Below are positions 16,115-22,780 of a stretch of DNA of 36,286 nt, in pieces. The translations under genes and the position numbers were made by a program. The notes below the pieces were generated by a model. It was not told where the DNA came from and ran no database searches. It saw only the letters and a program-made list of their open reading frames with translations. Location of the stretch: the NCBI GenBank assembly GCA_017432685.1, contig JAFRIR010000086.1:1-36286 (forward strand), written 5' to 3'. The number at the start of each line of letters is the position of its first letter. The first letter of the stretch is position 1. Origin of the DNA: Flexilinea sp. (lineage in GTDB: Bacteria > Chloroflexota > Anaerolineae > Anaerolineales > Anaerolineaceae).

Positions 16115-16133
16115 TGCCGCACAGTCGGCACGG
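16115..16133. repeat. Short REP-like palindromic repeat, copy 1
   Basis: The sequence TGCCGCACAGTCGGCACGG differs at two positions from 30246-30264. Its core TGCCG/CGGCA is an inverted repeat able to form a small hairpin. It lies about 50 bp after a stop codon, as the other copy does. Confidence 0.5.
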
Positions 16134-16185
16134 GAGAACCTTCATCTATGCTGCGGTTTCGGGTGCTGACATTATGACGGGAAAT

Positions 16186-16213
16186 CAAAAAGGGCGCAGG
16201 AGCGCCCTTTTTG
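16186..16213. terminator. Bidirectional intrinsic terminator between convergent operons
   Basis: A perfect 12-bp stem (CAAAAAGGGCGC with its complement) and loop AGGA give a GC-rich hairpin followed by TTTTT on both strands. It can end the sulfatase operon from the left and the decarboxylase operon from the right. Confidence 0.9.
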
Positions 16214-16233
16214 AAATGATAGAGATTTTGCGT

Positions 16234-17361
16234 CTAAAGGAACGTCTTGACCAGAGCCAGCAGTACGCCGCCGGCGACGACGGAACCCAGCTGACCGGAG
16301 GTATTGGCGCCCATGGCGTGCATCAGAATGAAGTTGTCCGGGTCATCTTCCAGCGCGATCTGGGCGGCGATACGGCCGGCCATCGGGAAGGCGGAAATAC
16401 CGCAGGCGCCGATGAGCGGGTTGATCTTGCCGCCGGTGATGATCTTCATCAGCTGACCGAACAGAACACCTGCGACGGTATCGAGGATGAAGGCCAGCAG
16501 ACCAAGGGCCATGATGAACAGCACACCCCAGTTCAGGAAGCTTTCACCGGTCATGGTACCGCCAACGGCCAGACCCAGGAACAGGGTGGAGACGTTGATG
16601 ATCTCATTCTGGGCAGCCTTGTCCAGACGGTCAACAACACCGGATTCTTTCATCAGGTTGCCGAGCATCAGCGCTGCGATCAGCGGGGCGGCATCCGGGG
16701 AGATGATGGAAATGGCGATGGTGACGAGCATCGGGAAGACGATGACGGCACGGTTGGAAACTTCACGCGGAGCATATTCCATGTGGATCTGGCGATCTTT
16801 TTTGCTTGTGAGGGCCTTCATGATCGGAGGCTGAATGATCGGGATCAGGGACATGTAGGAATAAGCGGCAACCGCGATCGGACCCAGCATATGCGGAGCG
16901 ATCTGGGAGGCAACGTAAATCGCTGTCGGGCCGTCAATAGCGCCGATGGTACCGATGGAAGCGGCTTCGGCCAGTCCCCAGCCCAGCTGCGGGAAGAGCT
17001 TTGCCAGGATGCAGCCCAGGATCAGCGTGCCGTAAATACCGAATTGGCCGGCAGCGCCGAGGATGACCATCTTCGGCATGGCCAGCAGCGGACGGAAGTC
17101 GATCATCGCGCCTACACCGATGAAGATGAGGAGCGGAAAAAGTTCGGTGGAAATACCGGCATCATAGATGACTTTCATGAAGCCGACACCGGAGTCCATG
17201 CCCAGGTTGGCAAGGACACAGCCAAACCCAATGGGCAGCAAAAGGGTCGGTTCATACTCTTTGATGATGGCCAGTGCGATCAGCACAAAACCGATCACCA
17301 GCATGACACCGTTCTGCCAGCTGAGATGGTAAAAAGAGTCAAAAATACCGCTGAGATTCAT
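16234..17361 (-). CDS. Sodium-translocating decarboxylase, beta subunit
   Basis: This 375-aa integral membrane protein of the OadB/GcdB/MmdB family releases CO2 from carboxybiotin and couples this to Na+ export. Family hallmarks are present: GVGAMIDFRPLLA near residue 85, IGAIDGPTAIYV with D143 at the position of the essential membrane aspartate, ISAFPMAGRIAAQ and HAMGANTSGQLGSVVAGG near the C-terminus. About ten membrane spans are visible. GAGGAG overlaps the end of the carrier gene, so translation is coupled (11 nt between stop and start). The carboxyltransferase alpha subunit is absent from this operon, so the substrate (oxaloacetate, methylmalonyl-CoA or glutaconyl-CoA) cannot be read from the sequence. 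Confidence 0.95.
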   Translation of the reverse strand: MNLSGIFDSFYHLSWQNGVMLVIGFVLIALAIIKEYEPTLLLPIGFGCVLANLGMDSGVGFMKVIYDAGISTELFPLLIFIGVGAMIDFRPLLAMPKMVILGAAGQFGIYGTLILGCILAKLFPQLGWGLAEAASIGTIGAIDGPTAIYVASQIAPHMLGPIAVAAYSYMSLIPIIQPPIMKALTSKKDRQIHMEYAPREVSNRAVIVFPMLVTIAISIISPDAAPLIAALMLGNLMKESGVVDRLDKAAQNEIINVSTLFLGLAVGGTMTGESFLNWGVLFIMALGLLAFILDTVAGVLFGQLMKIITGGKINPLIGACGISAFPMAGRIAAQIALEDDPDNFILMHAMGANTSGQLGSVVAGGVLLALVKTFL

Positions 17362-17372
17362 GGTCGCTCCTC

Positions 17373-18032
17373 TCAGCCTGCGTAGGACATCAGAGCCTGT
17401 CCGTGAGTCACTGTGTCGCCTTTGCTGACGTTAACGGTGGCAACCTTGCCATCGCGCATGGCGGTGATGTTGTTCTTCATCTTCATAGCTTCGAGGACAA
17501 AGAGAACGTCACCCTTCTTCACAGACTGGCCGGCCTGTATTTTGACTTCCTGAATCACGCCCGGGATCGGGGCGGTCACGGTTTCGGCGCCGGCAGCGGG
17601 AGCTGATGCGGCAGATTTCGGGGCAGAGGCAGGAGCGGCAGCCGGAGCAGCCTGCTTGACAGCGTAGGACATCAGGACATCGCCGTGGGCAACGCTGTCG
17701 CCTTTGCCGACATTCACGGTCTGGACCTTGCCGTCATGCAGGGCGGTGATGTTGTTCTTCATCTTCATGGCTTCGAGAACAAAGAGAACGTCACCCTTTT
17801 TGACAGTCTGTCCGGGTTTGACATTGACTTCCTGGATCACACCCGGGATCGGGGCGGTCACGGTTTCACTGCCTTCAACGAAGGACTGGGCGGGAGCTGC
17901 GGAAACAGCGCCGGAAGCATCTGCGGTGACGGAAAATTCGGTCCCGTCCACGGTGATGATCATCGGATCAGCTTTCGGATTTGCAATTTCTACGGAAAAA
18001 GTTTTTCCGTCAACGGTTACTGAAAGATTCAT
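17373..18032 (-). CDS. Biotin carboxyl-carrier subunit with two tandem biotinyl domains
   Basis: I start this at 18032, where GGAG lies 5 nt before ATG-AAT-CTT; an upstream in-frame start would be read out of the repeat-rich spacer. The 219-aa product has a short beta-rich N-terminus (residues 1-50) and then two nearly identical biotinyl domains, residues 57-125 and 149-218. Each has PIPGVIQEV, KKGDVLFVLEAMKMKNNIT and DGKV; the biotinylated lysines would be K90 and K184. They are joined by an Ala/Pro linker that lets the domains swing between active sites. Most single carriers have one domain, so a duplicated swinging arm is uncommon. It carries CO2 from the missing alpha subunit to the beta subunit. 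The stop overlaps the ribosome site of the beta gene. Confidence 0.94.
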   Translation of the reverse strand: MNLSVTVDGKTFSVEIANPKADPMIITVDGTEFSVTADASGAVSAAPAQSFVEGSETVTAPIPGVIQEVNVKPGQTVKKGDVLFVLEAMKMKNNITALHDGKVQTVNVGKGDSVAHGDVLMSYAVKQAAPAAAPASAPKSAASAPAAGAETVTAPIPGVIQEVKIQAGQSVKKGDVLFVLEAMKMKNNITAMRDGKVATVNVSKGDTVTHGQALMSYAG

Positions 18033-18112
18033 TTTATCTCCTATTATGTTTCGTAACATTTCTTCAGGTTGTCTGTTGATTTCCGGTCTGTTATTGGTTG
18101 GACCGTGCATGG

Positions 18113-18161
18113 TACACCCGATAACTGTTGATTCCTGAAACCTGAGACCTTGCACCTGAAA
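18113..18161. repeat. Degenerate 7-bp-phase array between gamma and carrier genes
   Basis: On the minus strand seven units stay in phase: TTTCAGG, TGCAAGG, TCTCAGG, TTTCAGG, then more diverged AATCAAC, AGTTATC and GGGTGTA. The core CAGGTTTCAG is shared with the array at 25044-25085, so these two belong to one sequence family. Confidence 0.6.
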
Positions 18162-18178
18162 TATTCGTCAGGGCGGAT

Positions 18179-18502
18179 CTACTTTTTCGCGATGACATAA
18201 GCGGCAGCAGCAGCGGCGGCTTTGAGTTTCTCATCGTCGTCCGCGTCCGCGGTTTCGATAGCTTCGGCTTCTTCCTCGGCTTCATCTTTCGGACCGTCTT
18301 TGACGAGACGGACCAAAAGCTCCATTACGCCCCAGAGAATGAGCAGGGAAACGAACAGGATGATCATCCCGATGAGGGTGATCTGCAGAGCCTGCCCGAT
18401 CAGCGCGTCATTGTTGGGAGCTGCAGCGGCAACGGTTTCAGCAACCTGTTCGGCAGCTTCCGCAGTCTCTTCGAGAGCGGCTTGAAAAAAATAATGGACC
18501 AT
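18179..18502 (-). CDS. Sodium-pump decarboxylase gamma subunit (OadG family)
   Basis: The 107-aa product has one membrane span near residues 35-62 (LIGMIILFVSLLILWGVMEL), a charged acidic linker (DGPKDEAEEEAEAIE) and a C-terminal Ala-rich helix (KLKAAAAAAAYVIAKK), the usual layout of OadG, which holds the alpha and beta subunits together. I choose the ATG at 18502, 6 nt after AAAGGA, over an in-frame TTG six bases upstream that would sit on the ribosome site. It is the first gene of the operon. Family members are poorly conserved, so identity leans on neighbours and topology. A perfect palindrome (18519-18533) lies just upstream. Confidence 0.85.
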   Translation of the reverse strand: MVHYFFQAALEETAEAAEQVAETVAAAAPNNDALIGQALQITLIGMIILFVSLLILWGVMELLVRLVKDGPKDEAEEEAEAIETADADDDEKLKAAAAAAAYVIAKK

Positions 18503-18518
18503 TCCCAATCCTTTCTGT

Positions 18519-18533
18519 CTGACTGTCAGTCAG
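18519..18533. promoter_or_regulatory. Palindrome upstream of the decarboxylase operon (operator candidate)
   Basis: CTGACTG-T-CAGTCAG has perfect 7-bp arms and lies 17 bp before the gamma-subunit start, overlapping its leader. It is a candidate repressor site. The remaining divergent spacer to gpmI (18534-18804) is AT-rich and holds no gene. Confidence 0.45.
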
Positions 18534-18745
18534 CCCGTATAAAAATGCATCTTTTCGTTTTCAGGTTTGGCTGAGATGCGGAAAAGCCGGTAACCCGGAA
18601 TTTTTATTTTTGAGAAGTCAAAATTCCCATTACATACTATTCTACCTCAAATAGTTTTTCCAACTCTTTCAAAGTTACGTCAGTTCCTGTGAAAAGAATT
18701 GCTGAAATATGTAAGCGTCATCTAACAAATTCGGAGGAATACGTT

Positions 18746-18762
18746 TATAATTTATATATAAT
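18746..18762 (+). promoter_or_regulatory. Probable -10 boxes of gpmI
   Basis: Two perfect TATAAT hexamers (18746-18751 and 18757-18762) lie 43-59 bp before the gpmI start. No good -35 is visible at either spacing. Confidence 0.4.
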
Positions 18763-18804
18763 GCGCAGGACGCGCGAATCGAATCAATTATTAGTGAGGG
18801 AGCA

Positions 18805-20376
18805 ATGAAAAAACCTCTTGTTTTTGTTGTAATGGACGGCGTAGGCTTCGGGAAAGATCCTGAGGGAGATGCCGTAAAACAGGCGAACACCCCGACATTG
18901 GACTGGCTTCTGGCGAACTGTCCGAATACCCAAATCAAAGCACACGGTACCGCGGTCGGGCTGCCTTCCGACGCGGACATGGGTAATAGTGAAGTCGGCC
19001 ATAATGCACTTGGCTGCGGCCAGATCTACTCCCAGGGCGCCAAGCTGGTCAATGACAGCATCGAAAGCGGCTCCATGTTCACTTCCGGCACTTGGAAGGA
19101 AATGGCTGCCAATTGCGTCGAGCATAAATCGACCATGCACTTCATCGGGCTGCTTTCCGATGGCAACGTGCATTCCAACATCAGCCACCTGAAAGCCATG
19201 ATCGCGCAGGCAAAGAAAGACGGGGTGAGCAAAGTACGGGTTCACATCCTTCTTGACGGACGTGATGTTCCCGCAACTTCCGCCCTGCAGTATGTGGATG
19301 AACTGGAAGATTTCCTGACTGAGCAGCGGGACGGCGGCTTTGACTGCCGCATCGCCTCCGGCGGTGGCCGTATGGTCATCACCATGGACCGCTATCAGGC
19401 AAACTGGAACATGGTCAAAGAAGGCTGGGAAACGCATGTCCACGGTGTCGGACGCCAGTTCCCCTCTGCAAAGGAAGCCATTGAAGCCTACCGCAAGGAA
19501 TTTGAAGTCATCGACCAGGATCTGCCGGCCTTTGTCATTGCTGAAAACGGTCAGCCGGTGGGCGCCATCGAAGACAATGACAGTGTGATCTTCTTCAATT
19601 TCCGCGGAGACCGGGCCATTGAGATCAGCATGGCATTTGAATATGACGATTTCGATCATTTTGACCGCGGCCGCCGTCCGAATGTCCTTTATGCCGGCAT
19701 GCTGCAATATGACGGTGACCTCAAGCTGCCGAAGAAATTCCTGGTGGCTCCTCCGGACATCAAAAACACGCTCTCCCAGCTTCTGGTGGCGCATGGCATC
19801 AAGCAGTATGCTGTTTCTGAGACCCAGAAATACGGTCATGTGACTTATTTCTGGAATGGCAACAAATCCGGCAAGACCAGTGAAGAACTGGAAGATTTCT
19901 ATGAAGTTCCTTCGGATGTGGTTCCCTTTGAACAGCGTCCGTGGATGAAATCTGCGGAAGTTACCGACAAGGTTCTGGAAGCTATAGAATCCGGCCAATA
20001 TGGCTTTATCCGCTGCAACTATCCGAACGGTGACATGGTCGGGCATACCGGCAGCCTGGTTGCTACCCGCATCGGTGTGGAATCGGTGGACCTGGGCCTT
20101 GCCCGCATCATCAAGGCGATGGAACACCACGATTTTACCCTCATCGTAACTGCCGACCATGGCAATGCCGATGACATGATCGAACGCAATAAAAAGACCG
20201 GAGCTATTTCTCCGAAGACGTCCCATTCCCTGAATCCGGTGCCTTTCATCATCTATGACAAGGATACCCGGTACGAGATCAAAGACGGTCACTTCGGCCT
20301 CGCTAATTGTGCCGCTACCGTTGCAAAGATCCTTGAAATCGAGCCGCCTGCCATGTGGGAAGAGGCGATGATCTGA
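18805..20376 (+). CDS. gpmI: 2,3-bisphosphoglycerate-independent phosphoglycerate mutase
   Basis: This 523-aa alkaline-phosphatase-fold enzyme interconverts 3- and 2-phosphoglycerate in glycolysis with two Mn ions. Catalytic S62 lies in MGNSEVGH and metal ligand D11 in VVMDGVGFG. HILLDGRDVPATSA and RIASGGGRMVITMDRY carry the substrate-binding residues. NFRGDRAIE, NGDMVGHTGS and VTADHGNADDM supply the second metal site. Length matches the family. GAGGGAG before the ATG supports the start. It is transcribed alone, divergent from the decarboxylase operon, and is followed by a hairpin terminator at 20407-20433. Confidence 0.98.
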   Translation: MKKPLVFVVMDGVGFGKDPEGDAVKQANTPTLDWLLANCPNTQIKAHGTAVGLPSDADMGNSEVGHNALGCGQIYSQGAKLVNDSIESGSMFTSGTWKEMAANCVEHKSTMHFIGLLSDGNVHSNISHLKAMIAQAKKDGVSKVRVHILLDGRDVPATSALQYVDELEDFLTEQRDGGFDCRIASGGGRMVITMDRYQANWNMVKEGWETHVHGVGRQFPSAKEAIEAYRKEFEVIDQDLPAFVIAENGQPVGAIEDNDSVIFFNFRGDRAIEISMAFEYDDFDHFDRGRRPNVLYAGMLQYDGDLKLPKKFLVAPPDIKNTLSQLLVAHGIKQYAVSETQKYGHVTYFWNGNKSGKTSEELEDFYEVPSDVVPFEQRPWMKSAEVTDKVLEAIESGQYGFIRCNYPNGDMVGHTGSLVATRIGVESVDLGLARIIKAMEHHDFTLIVTADHGNADDMIERNKKTGAISPKTSHSLNPVPFIIYDKDTRYEIKDGHFGLANCAATVAKILEIEPPAMWEEAMI

Positions 20377-20406
20377 TTTCGCGGTTTATTGATTGGAATC
20401 AGCAGG

Positions 20407-20433
20407 GAAACACGACAGCTTCTGCCGTGTTTC
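20407..20433 (+). terminator. Terminator of gpmI
   Basis: GAAACACGACAG pairs with CTGCCGTGTTTC (one A-C mismatch) around loop CTT, followed by TCTTTGTT. It is a moderate intrinsic terminator 30 bp after the gpmI stop. Confidence 0.7.
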
Positions 20434-20506
20434 TCTTTGTTAATACACTTTTTTGTCTGAATTTATAAAAAATATGATTTAATTAGTTATATTAATAAAA
20501 TATTTC

Positions 20507-20521
20507 ACAAATCACATTTGT
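20507..20521. promoter_or_regulatory. Inverted repeat upstream of the GntR gene, autoregulation candidate
   Basis: ACAAAT-CAC-ATTTGT has perfect 6-bp arms in a very AT-rich stretch (20455-20548) about 50 bp before the regulator start. GntR/FCD regulators commonly bind short palindromes near their own promoters. Confidence 0.45.
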
Positions 20522-20569
20522 AATTGGAAATATACATTAAAATTCGAGATGGGAGGAAGCAGTAAAAAA

Positions 20570-21223
20570 ATGATAAAACCGATTTCTAAGAAAAAGTATT
20601 ACGAGACGATTTCCGAACAGATTGAACAGGCTATTTTAAGCGGTGAATGGGCTGAAGGTTCCCGGGTTCCGACGGAAGACGAACTCGCGGGAATTTTTCA
20701 GGTCGGCCGTGGTTCCATTCGGGAAGCAATTACCAACCTTCAGATGTCCGGAGTGCTGAATTCCAGCCCCGGTATCGGTACCTATGTGGCGGATAATGCC
20801 ATCTCCTGCATCAATAATCATCAGCTTGCCGATATGCTGAATGACCCGGAAAGCCTGAATGATATGATCGATGCCCGTCAGATCCTGGAACCGCAGCTGG
20901 CGGCCTGTGCGGCTGACCAGGCGTCCAAAAAGGACATCAAGCGGATGCAGGACGCTGTTGAAAAGGCAAAAGCTGCGCAGACACCGGACGAATGGAAAGA
21001 AAACGGTCACCTGTTCCATATGGCGCTGGCTGAAACCTGTGAAAACAAGATCCTTATCAGCCTGTTCAAATCCATCGAGGAACCGACCCGGAAAATGCTC
21101 AATGAGCAGATGGATGAGAAAAAAATGGCTCAGCAAAAGGAGTCTTATCAGCAGATACTGGATGCTATCGTTGGGAACGATCCGCAGCAGGCTTCCAGGC
21201 TGATGGCGGATCTGCTGAAATAA
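20570..21223 (+). CDS. GntR-family transcription regulator with FCD effector domain
   Basis: I place the start at 20570 (MIKPISKKKYYETISEQIEQ), because GGGAGG lies just upstream and the in-frame ATG at 20549 has no ribosome site before it; spacing to 20570 is long (13 nt). The 217-aa protein has a winged helix-turn-helix over residues 8-75 (AILSGEWAEGSRVPTEDELA, GRGSIREAITNLQMSGVLNS, GIGTYV) and an all-helical FCD domain over about 90-215 (MIDARQILEPQLAACAADQA, HLFHMALAETCENKIL). FCD regulators sense small carboxylates or sugar acids. The C-terminus is slightly short for FCD. The regulon is unknown; the adjacent sodium-pump and gpmI genes are plausible but unproven targets. Confidence 0.92.
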   Translation: MIKPISKKKYYETISEQIEQAILSGEWAEGSRVPTEDELAGIFQVGRGSIREAITNLQMSGVLNSSPGIGTYVADNAISCINNHQLADMLNDPESLNDMIDARQILEPQLAACAADQASKKDIKRMQDAVEKAKAAQTPDEWKENGHLFHMALAETCENKILISLFKSIEEPTRKMLNEQMDEKKMAQQKESYQQILDAIVGNDPQQASRLMADLLK

Positions 21224-21240
21224 ATCTCCGGTGCGGAGCG

Positions 21241-21246
21241 TATAAT
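21241..21246 (+). promoter_or_regulatory. -10 box preceding the structured RNA candidate
   Basis: TATAAT lies at 21241-21246, 18 bp after the GntR stop and about 10 bp before the first paired base of the RNA candidate. No good -35 is seen at 17 bp. A small CTCCG/CGGAG hairpin overlaps just upstream. Confidence 0.45.
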
Positions 21247-21252
21247 ATTGGA

Positions 21253-21475
21253 ATAAGCAATTGCATCATACTGTCTGCCGGTATATTGGTGAACAGTTGA
21301 GATGATCGATCTGAAAACAGGTGAGCATCGCTAATGCGCGTGAGTCGAAACATGAGCCGTAAGGCAAGCGGGGTGTGGGGCTGCAAGCCCCACAATATCC
21401 GGCGCGGGAAGGATACCGGATTGACAAGGAACCTTTACTCCCGCGCCTTGCGAAGCACTCTATCTGAATTGCAGA
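21253..21475 (+). ncRNA. Candidate structured RNA, class not recognised
   Basis: The 296-bp gap between the GntR and MBL genes has no ORF but many perfect stems. Ends: GCAATT (21257-21262) pairs with AATTGC (21467-21472). Inside: ACTGT/ACAGT (21270-21274 with 21294-21298), ATCTG-AAAA-CAGGT, CGC-TAAT-GCG, GCC-GTAA-GGC (a GNRA loop), a 9-bp hairpin TGTGGGGCT-GCA-AGCCCCACA (21374-21394), and an 8-bp stem GGCGCGGG/CCCGCGCC (21401-21408 with 21440-21447) enclosing AAGG/CCTT. It does not match the conserved cores I know for RNase P, SRP, tmRNA or the common riboswitches. It could be a free RNA or a long leader of the MBL gene 45 bp downstream. Confidence 0.6.
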
Positions 21476-21519
21476 GAAAACAAAAAAGTGAGCTCATATA
21501 GCAGGAAGAAGGTATTGAC

Positions 21520-22275
21520 ATGATCGTTACAATGCTCGGTACGAATGGCTGGTTCGACACGGATTTCGGCCAGACCATGTGTACGCTGATCCGTACCCGG
21601 GATTATTCCGTTATCCTTGATGCCGGTTATGGCATCCGCAGGATAAAGGAGCTGGTTGATTTTTCAAAGCCCGTGTATCTGCTGCTCTCTCATCTGCATT
21701 TGGATCACACGATCGGGCTGCATACGCTGGACAGCTTTCATTTTCAGCAGCCGGTGAAGATCGTTGTCCCGGCAGGGCAGAAACAGGCGTTTGCTGAGCT
21801 GGTCAGGCCGCCGTTCACCAATCCATGGGCCAAAATGGTCCCGGAAGGCAGTGAGCTGCTGGATACGGATGAACTTGGGACGACTGCTTTCCCGTTTGAG
21901 ATCTCAACACTGCCGCTGCAGCATCCTGTACCGGATCACGGCTATCGTCTTGGCATCGAAGGAAAGACCGTGACCTATCTCTGCGATACCGGCTTCTGTG
22001 ATAATGCGCTCACGCTTGCCGGCGGTGCGGACCTGGTGATTGCAGAATGCGGCGCTTTGCCGGGAACCGTGATGGACAAGCCTAACGCGCCTCATATGGA
22101 GCCGGAGCTTTGTGCCCGGCTGGCTGTGGAAGCCGGTGTCAGTCAGATGGTTTTGACTCATTTTGGTGCAGGCGCCTATACCTCGATCCCTCAGCGGATG
22201 AATGCGGTCGCTGCTGCCCGGACGATCTTCCCGAACCTCATCACCGGGGTAGATAATCTGGAAATTGTGCTTTAA
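21520..22275 (+). CDS. MBL-fold metallo-hydrolase, RNase Z/phosphodiesterase-like
   Basis: The 251-aa protein opens MIVTMLGTNGWFDTDFGQTM, as in ribonuclease-Z-like hydrolases. It carries LLLSHLHLDHTIGL with H58, H60, D62 and H63, then LQHPVPDHGYRLGI, VTYLCDTGFCDNA (metal-bridging Asp), DLVIAECG and VLTHFGAGAY (last His). Two metal ions would be bound and a phosphodiester is the likely substrate, but no exosite arm of true tRNase Z is present. GAAGAAGG before the ATG supports the start. It has no operon partner and follows the structured RNA candidate, which may be its leader. Repeat copy B lies 31 bp downstream. Confidence 0.9.
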   Translation: MIVTMLGTNGWFDTDFGQTMCTLIRTRDYSVILDAGYGIRRIKELVDFSKPVYLLLSHLHLDHTIGLHTLDSFHFQQPVKIVVPAGQKQAFAELVRPPFTNPWAKMVPEGSELLDTDELGTTAFPFEISTLPLQHPVPDHGYRLGIEGKTVTYLCDTGFCDNALTLAGGADLVIAECGALPGTVMDKPNAPHMEPELCARLAVEAGVSQMVLTHFGAGAYTSIPQRMNAVAAARTIFPNLITGVDNLEIVL

Positions 22276-22306
22276 AGATTTGTTATATATGTTGCAGATA
22301 ATTAGG

Positions 22307-22434
22307 GGCACCTCTAAAAACTAATGGGCGGGGGTATGGGGGCGGCAGCCCCCGGAAACCTCCCGATGAGATTCAGAGAATTTATTCTCTGAATCTCATC
22401 GGGACAGAGAAAAATTGGAGTTTTTAGAGGTTCC
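22307..22434. repeat. 128-bp structured repeat element, copy B
   Basis: This is the inverse complement of copy A (4140-4267), of identical length. Terminal inverted repeats begin GGCACCTCTAAAAAC. The main stem is 20 bp (22362-22381 with 22384-22403), and the GC-rich hairpin is conserved. Relative to copy A one stem pair has changed on both sides (G-C to T-A), keeping the pairing. No clear target duplication is visible here. Confidence 0.85.
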
Positions 22435-22452
22435 CTTAAATTTTTTCCCTGC

Positions 22453-22481
22453 TTGACAGGTAAACCAATTTGGTGTAAAAT
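22453..22481 (+). promoter_or_regulatory. Strong sigma-70-type promoter, antisense to the small ORF
   Basis: TTGACA (22453-22458), exactly 17 bp, TAAAAT (22476-22481). It is the best consensus promoter in the window. It points into 22488-22612, where no plus-strand ORF exists. Confidence 0.8.
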
Positions 22482-22487
22482 GCAATC

Positions 22488-22612
22488 AGGAAGAAGGTGA
22501 GGAGTTGCCTCTCCTCACCCGATTAGTGATATCAGTGCTTGACCTTAATACGCAAGGTCAAAACGACAATAGTGCCGTCAGGTCTTTTGAACTTGACGGT
22601 TATTGTTTTAAC
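22488..22612 (+). ncRNA. Candidate antisense small RNA
   Basis: Downstream of the strong promoter come three hairpins: GGTGAGGAG/CTCCTCACC (22496-22519, 9 bp), TTGACCTT/AAGGTCAA (22539-22561, 8 bp) and CCGTCA/TGACGG (22575-22599), the last followed by TTATTGTTTTAA, a terminator-like tail. The transcript would be about 125 nt and lie entirely opposite the 29-codon minus-strand ORF, stopping just short of its ribosome site. This is the layout of a type I antitoxin RNA; no functional evidence is visible. Confidence 0.55.
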
Positions 22613-22621
22613 AACCTCCAT
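22532..22621 (-). CDS. Small basic peptide, possible type I toxin-like ORF
   Basis: The ORF of 29 codons, MEVVKTITVKFKRPDGTIVV then LTLRIKVKH, starts at the second of two adjacent ATGs, 6 nt after a perfect GGGAGG. The peptide is strand-like, alternating hydrophobic and basic, with no membrane helix, unlike classical type I toxins. The 9-bp hairpin at 22496-22519 can serve as its terminator. It is covered by a predicted antisense RNA. I know no family for it. The strong ribosome site and neat 3-prime hairpin argue that it is translated. Confidence 0.5.
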   Translation of the reverse strand: MEVVKTITVKFKRPDGTIVVLTLRIKVKH

Positions 22622-22750
22622 CATTAACCTCCCTGATCACCGCCTCATTGCCAACAAACCATTTGCCGTCAATGTTTAGCGGAATTTGGTGATAGGTATC
22701 ACCAATCAGACTCAGGACTTATCCTTGGCCTTGTTGGTTATACCTGTCAT
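22608..22750 (-). pseudogene. Overlapping small ORF pair, possibly one frameshifted gene
   Basis: From ATG at 22750 the frame reads MTGITNKAKDKS and stops at 22712. In the -1 frame, open from 22718 to a TAA at 22608, the sequence reads LSLIGDTYHQIPLNIDGKWF then VGNEAVIREVNDGGC, which looks protein-like but has no start codon. Joined, they give one peptide of about 48 residues. Its end overlaps the start of the 29-codon ORF, so the two would be translationally coupled. It may be a decayed gene, a programmed frameshift or a sequencing error. A 9-bp palindrome (22686-22705) lies inside it. Confidence 0.35.
22686..22705. promoter_or_regulatory. Perfect 9-bp inverted repeat
   Basis: TTGGTGATA-GG-TATCACCAA lies upstream of the 29-codon ORF on the minus strand. 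It is an operator or hairpin candidate. The 2-base centre is short for an RNA hairpin, which favours a protein-binding site. Confidence 0.45.
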
Positions 22751-22780
22751 TCAAGGATGCTATTTGTCAACGATCTTCAT

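Noticed and set aside
16051..17385. A 444-codon plus-strand frame opposite the decarboxylase beta gene
   Set aside because: Its product is rich in G, D, H and Q with no family features, while the minus-strand frame is an unmistakable beta subunit with a ribosome site.
18784..20292. A 502-codon minus-strand frame opposite gpmI
   Set aside because: It mirrors the codon bias of gpmI; the plus strand has all catalytic motifs. No ribosome site fits the minus frame.
21241..21519. Assigning the structured RNA to RNase P, SRP, tmRNA or a common riboswitch
   Set aside because: None of the conserved core sequences I know for these is present.
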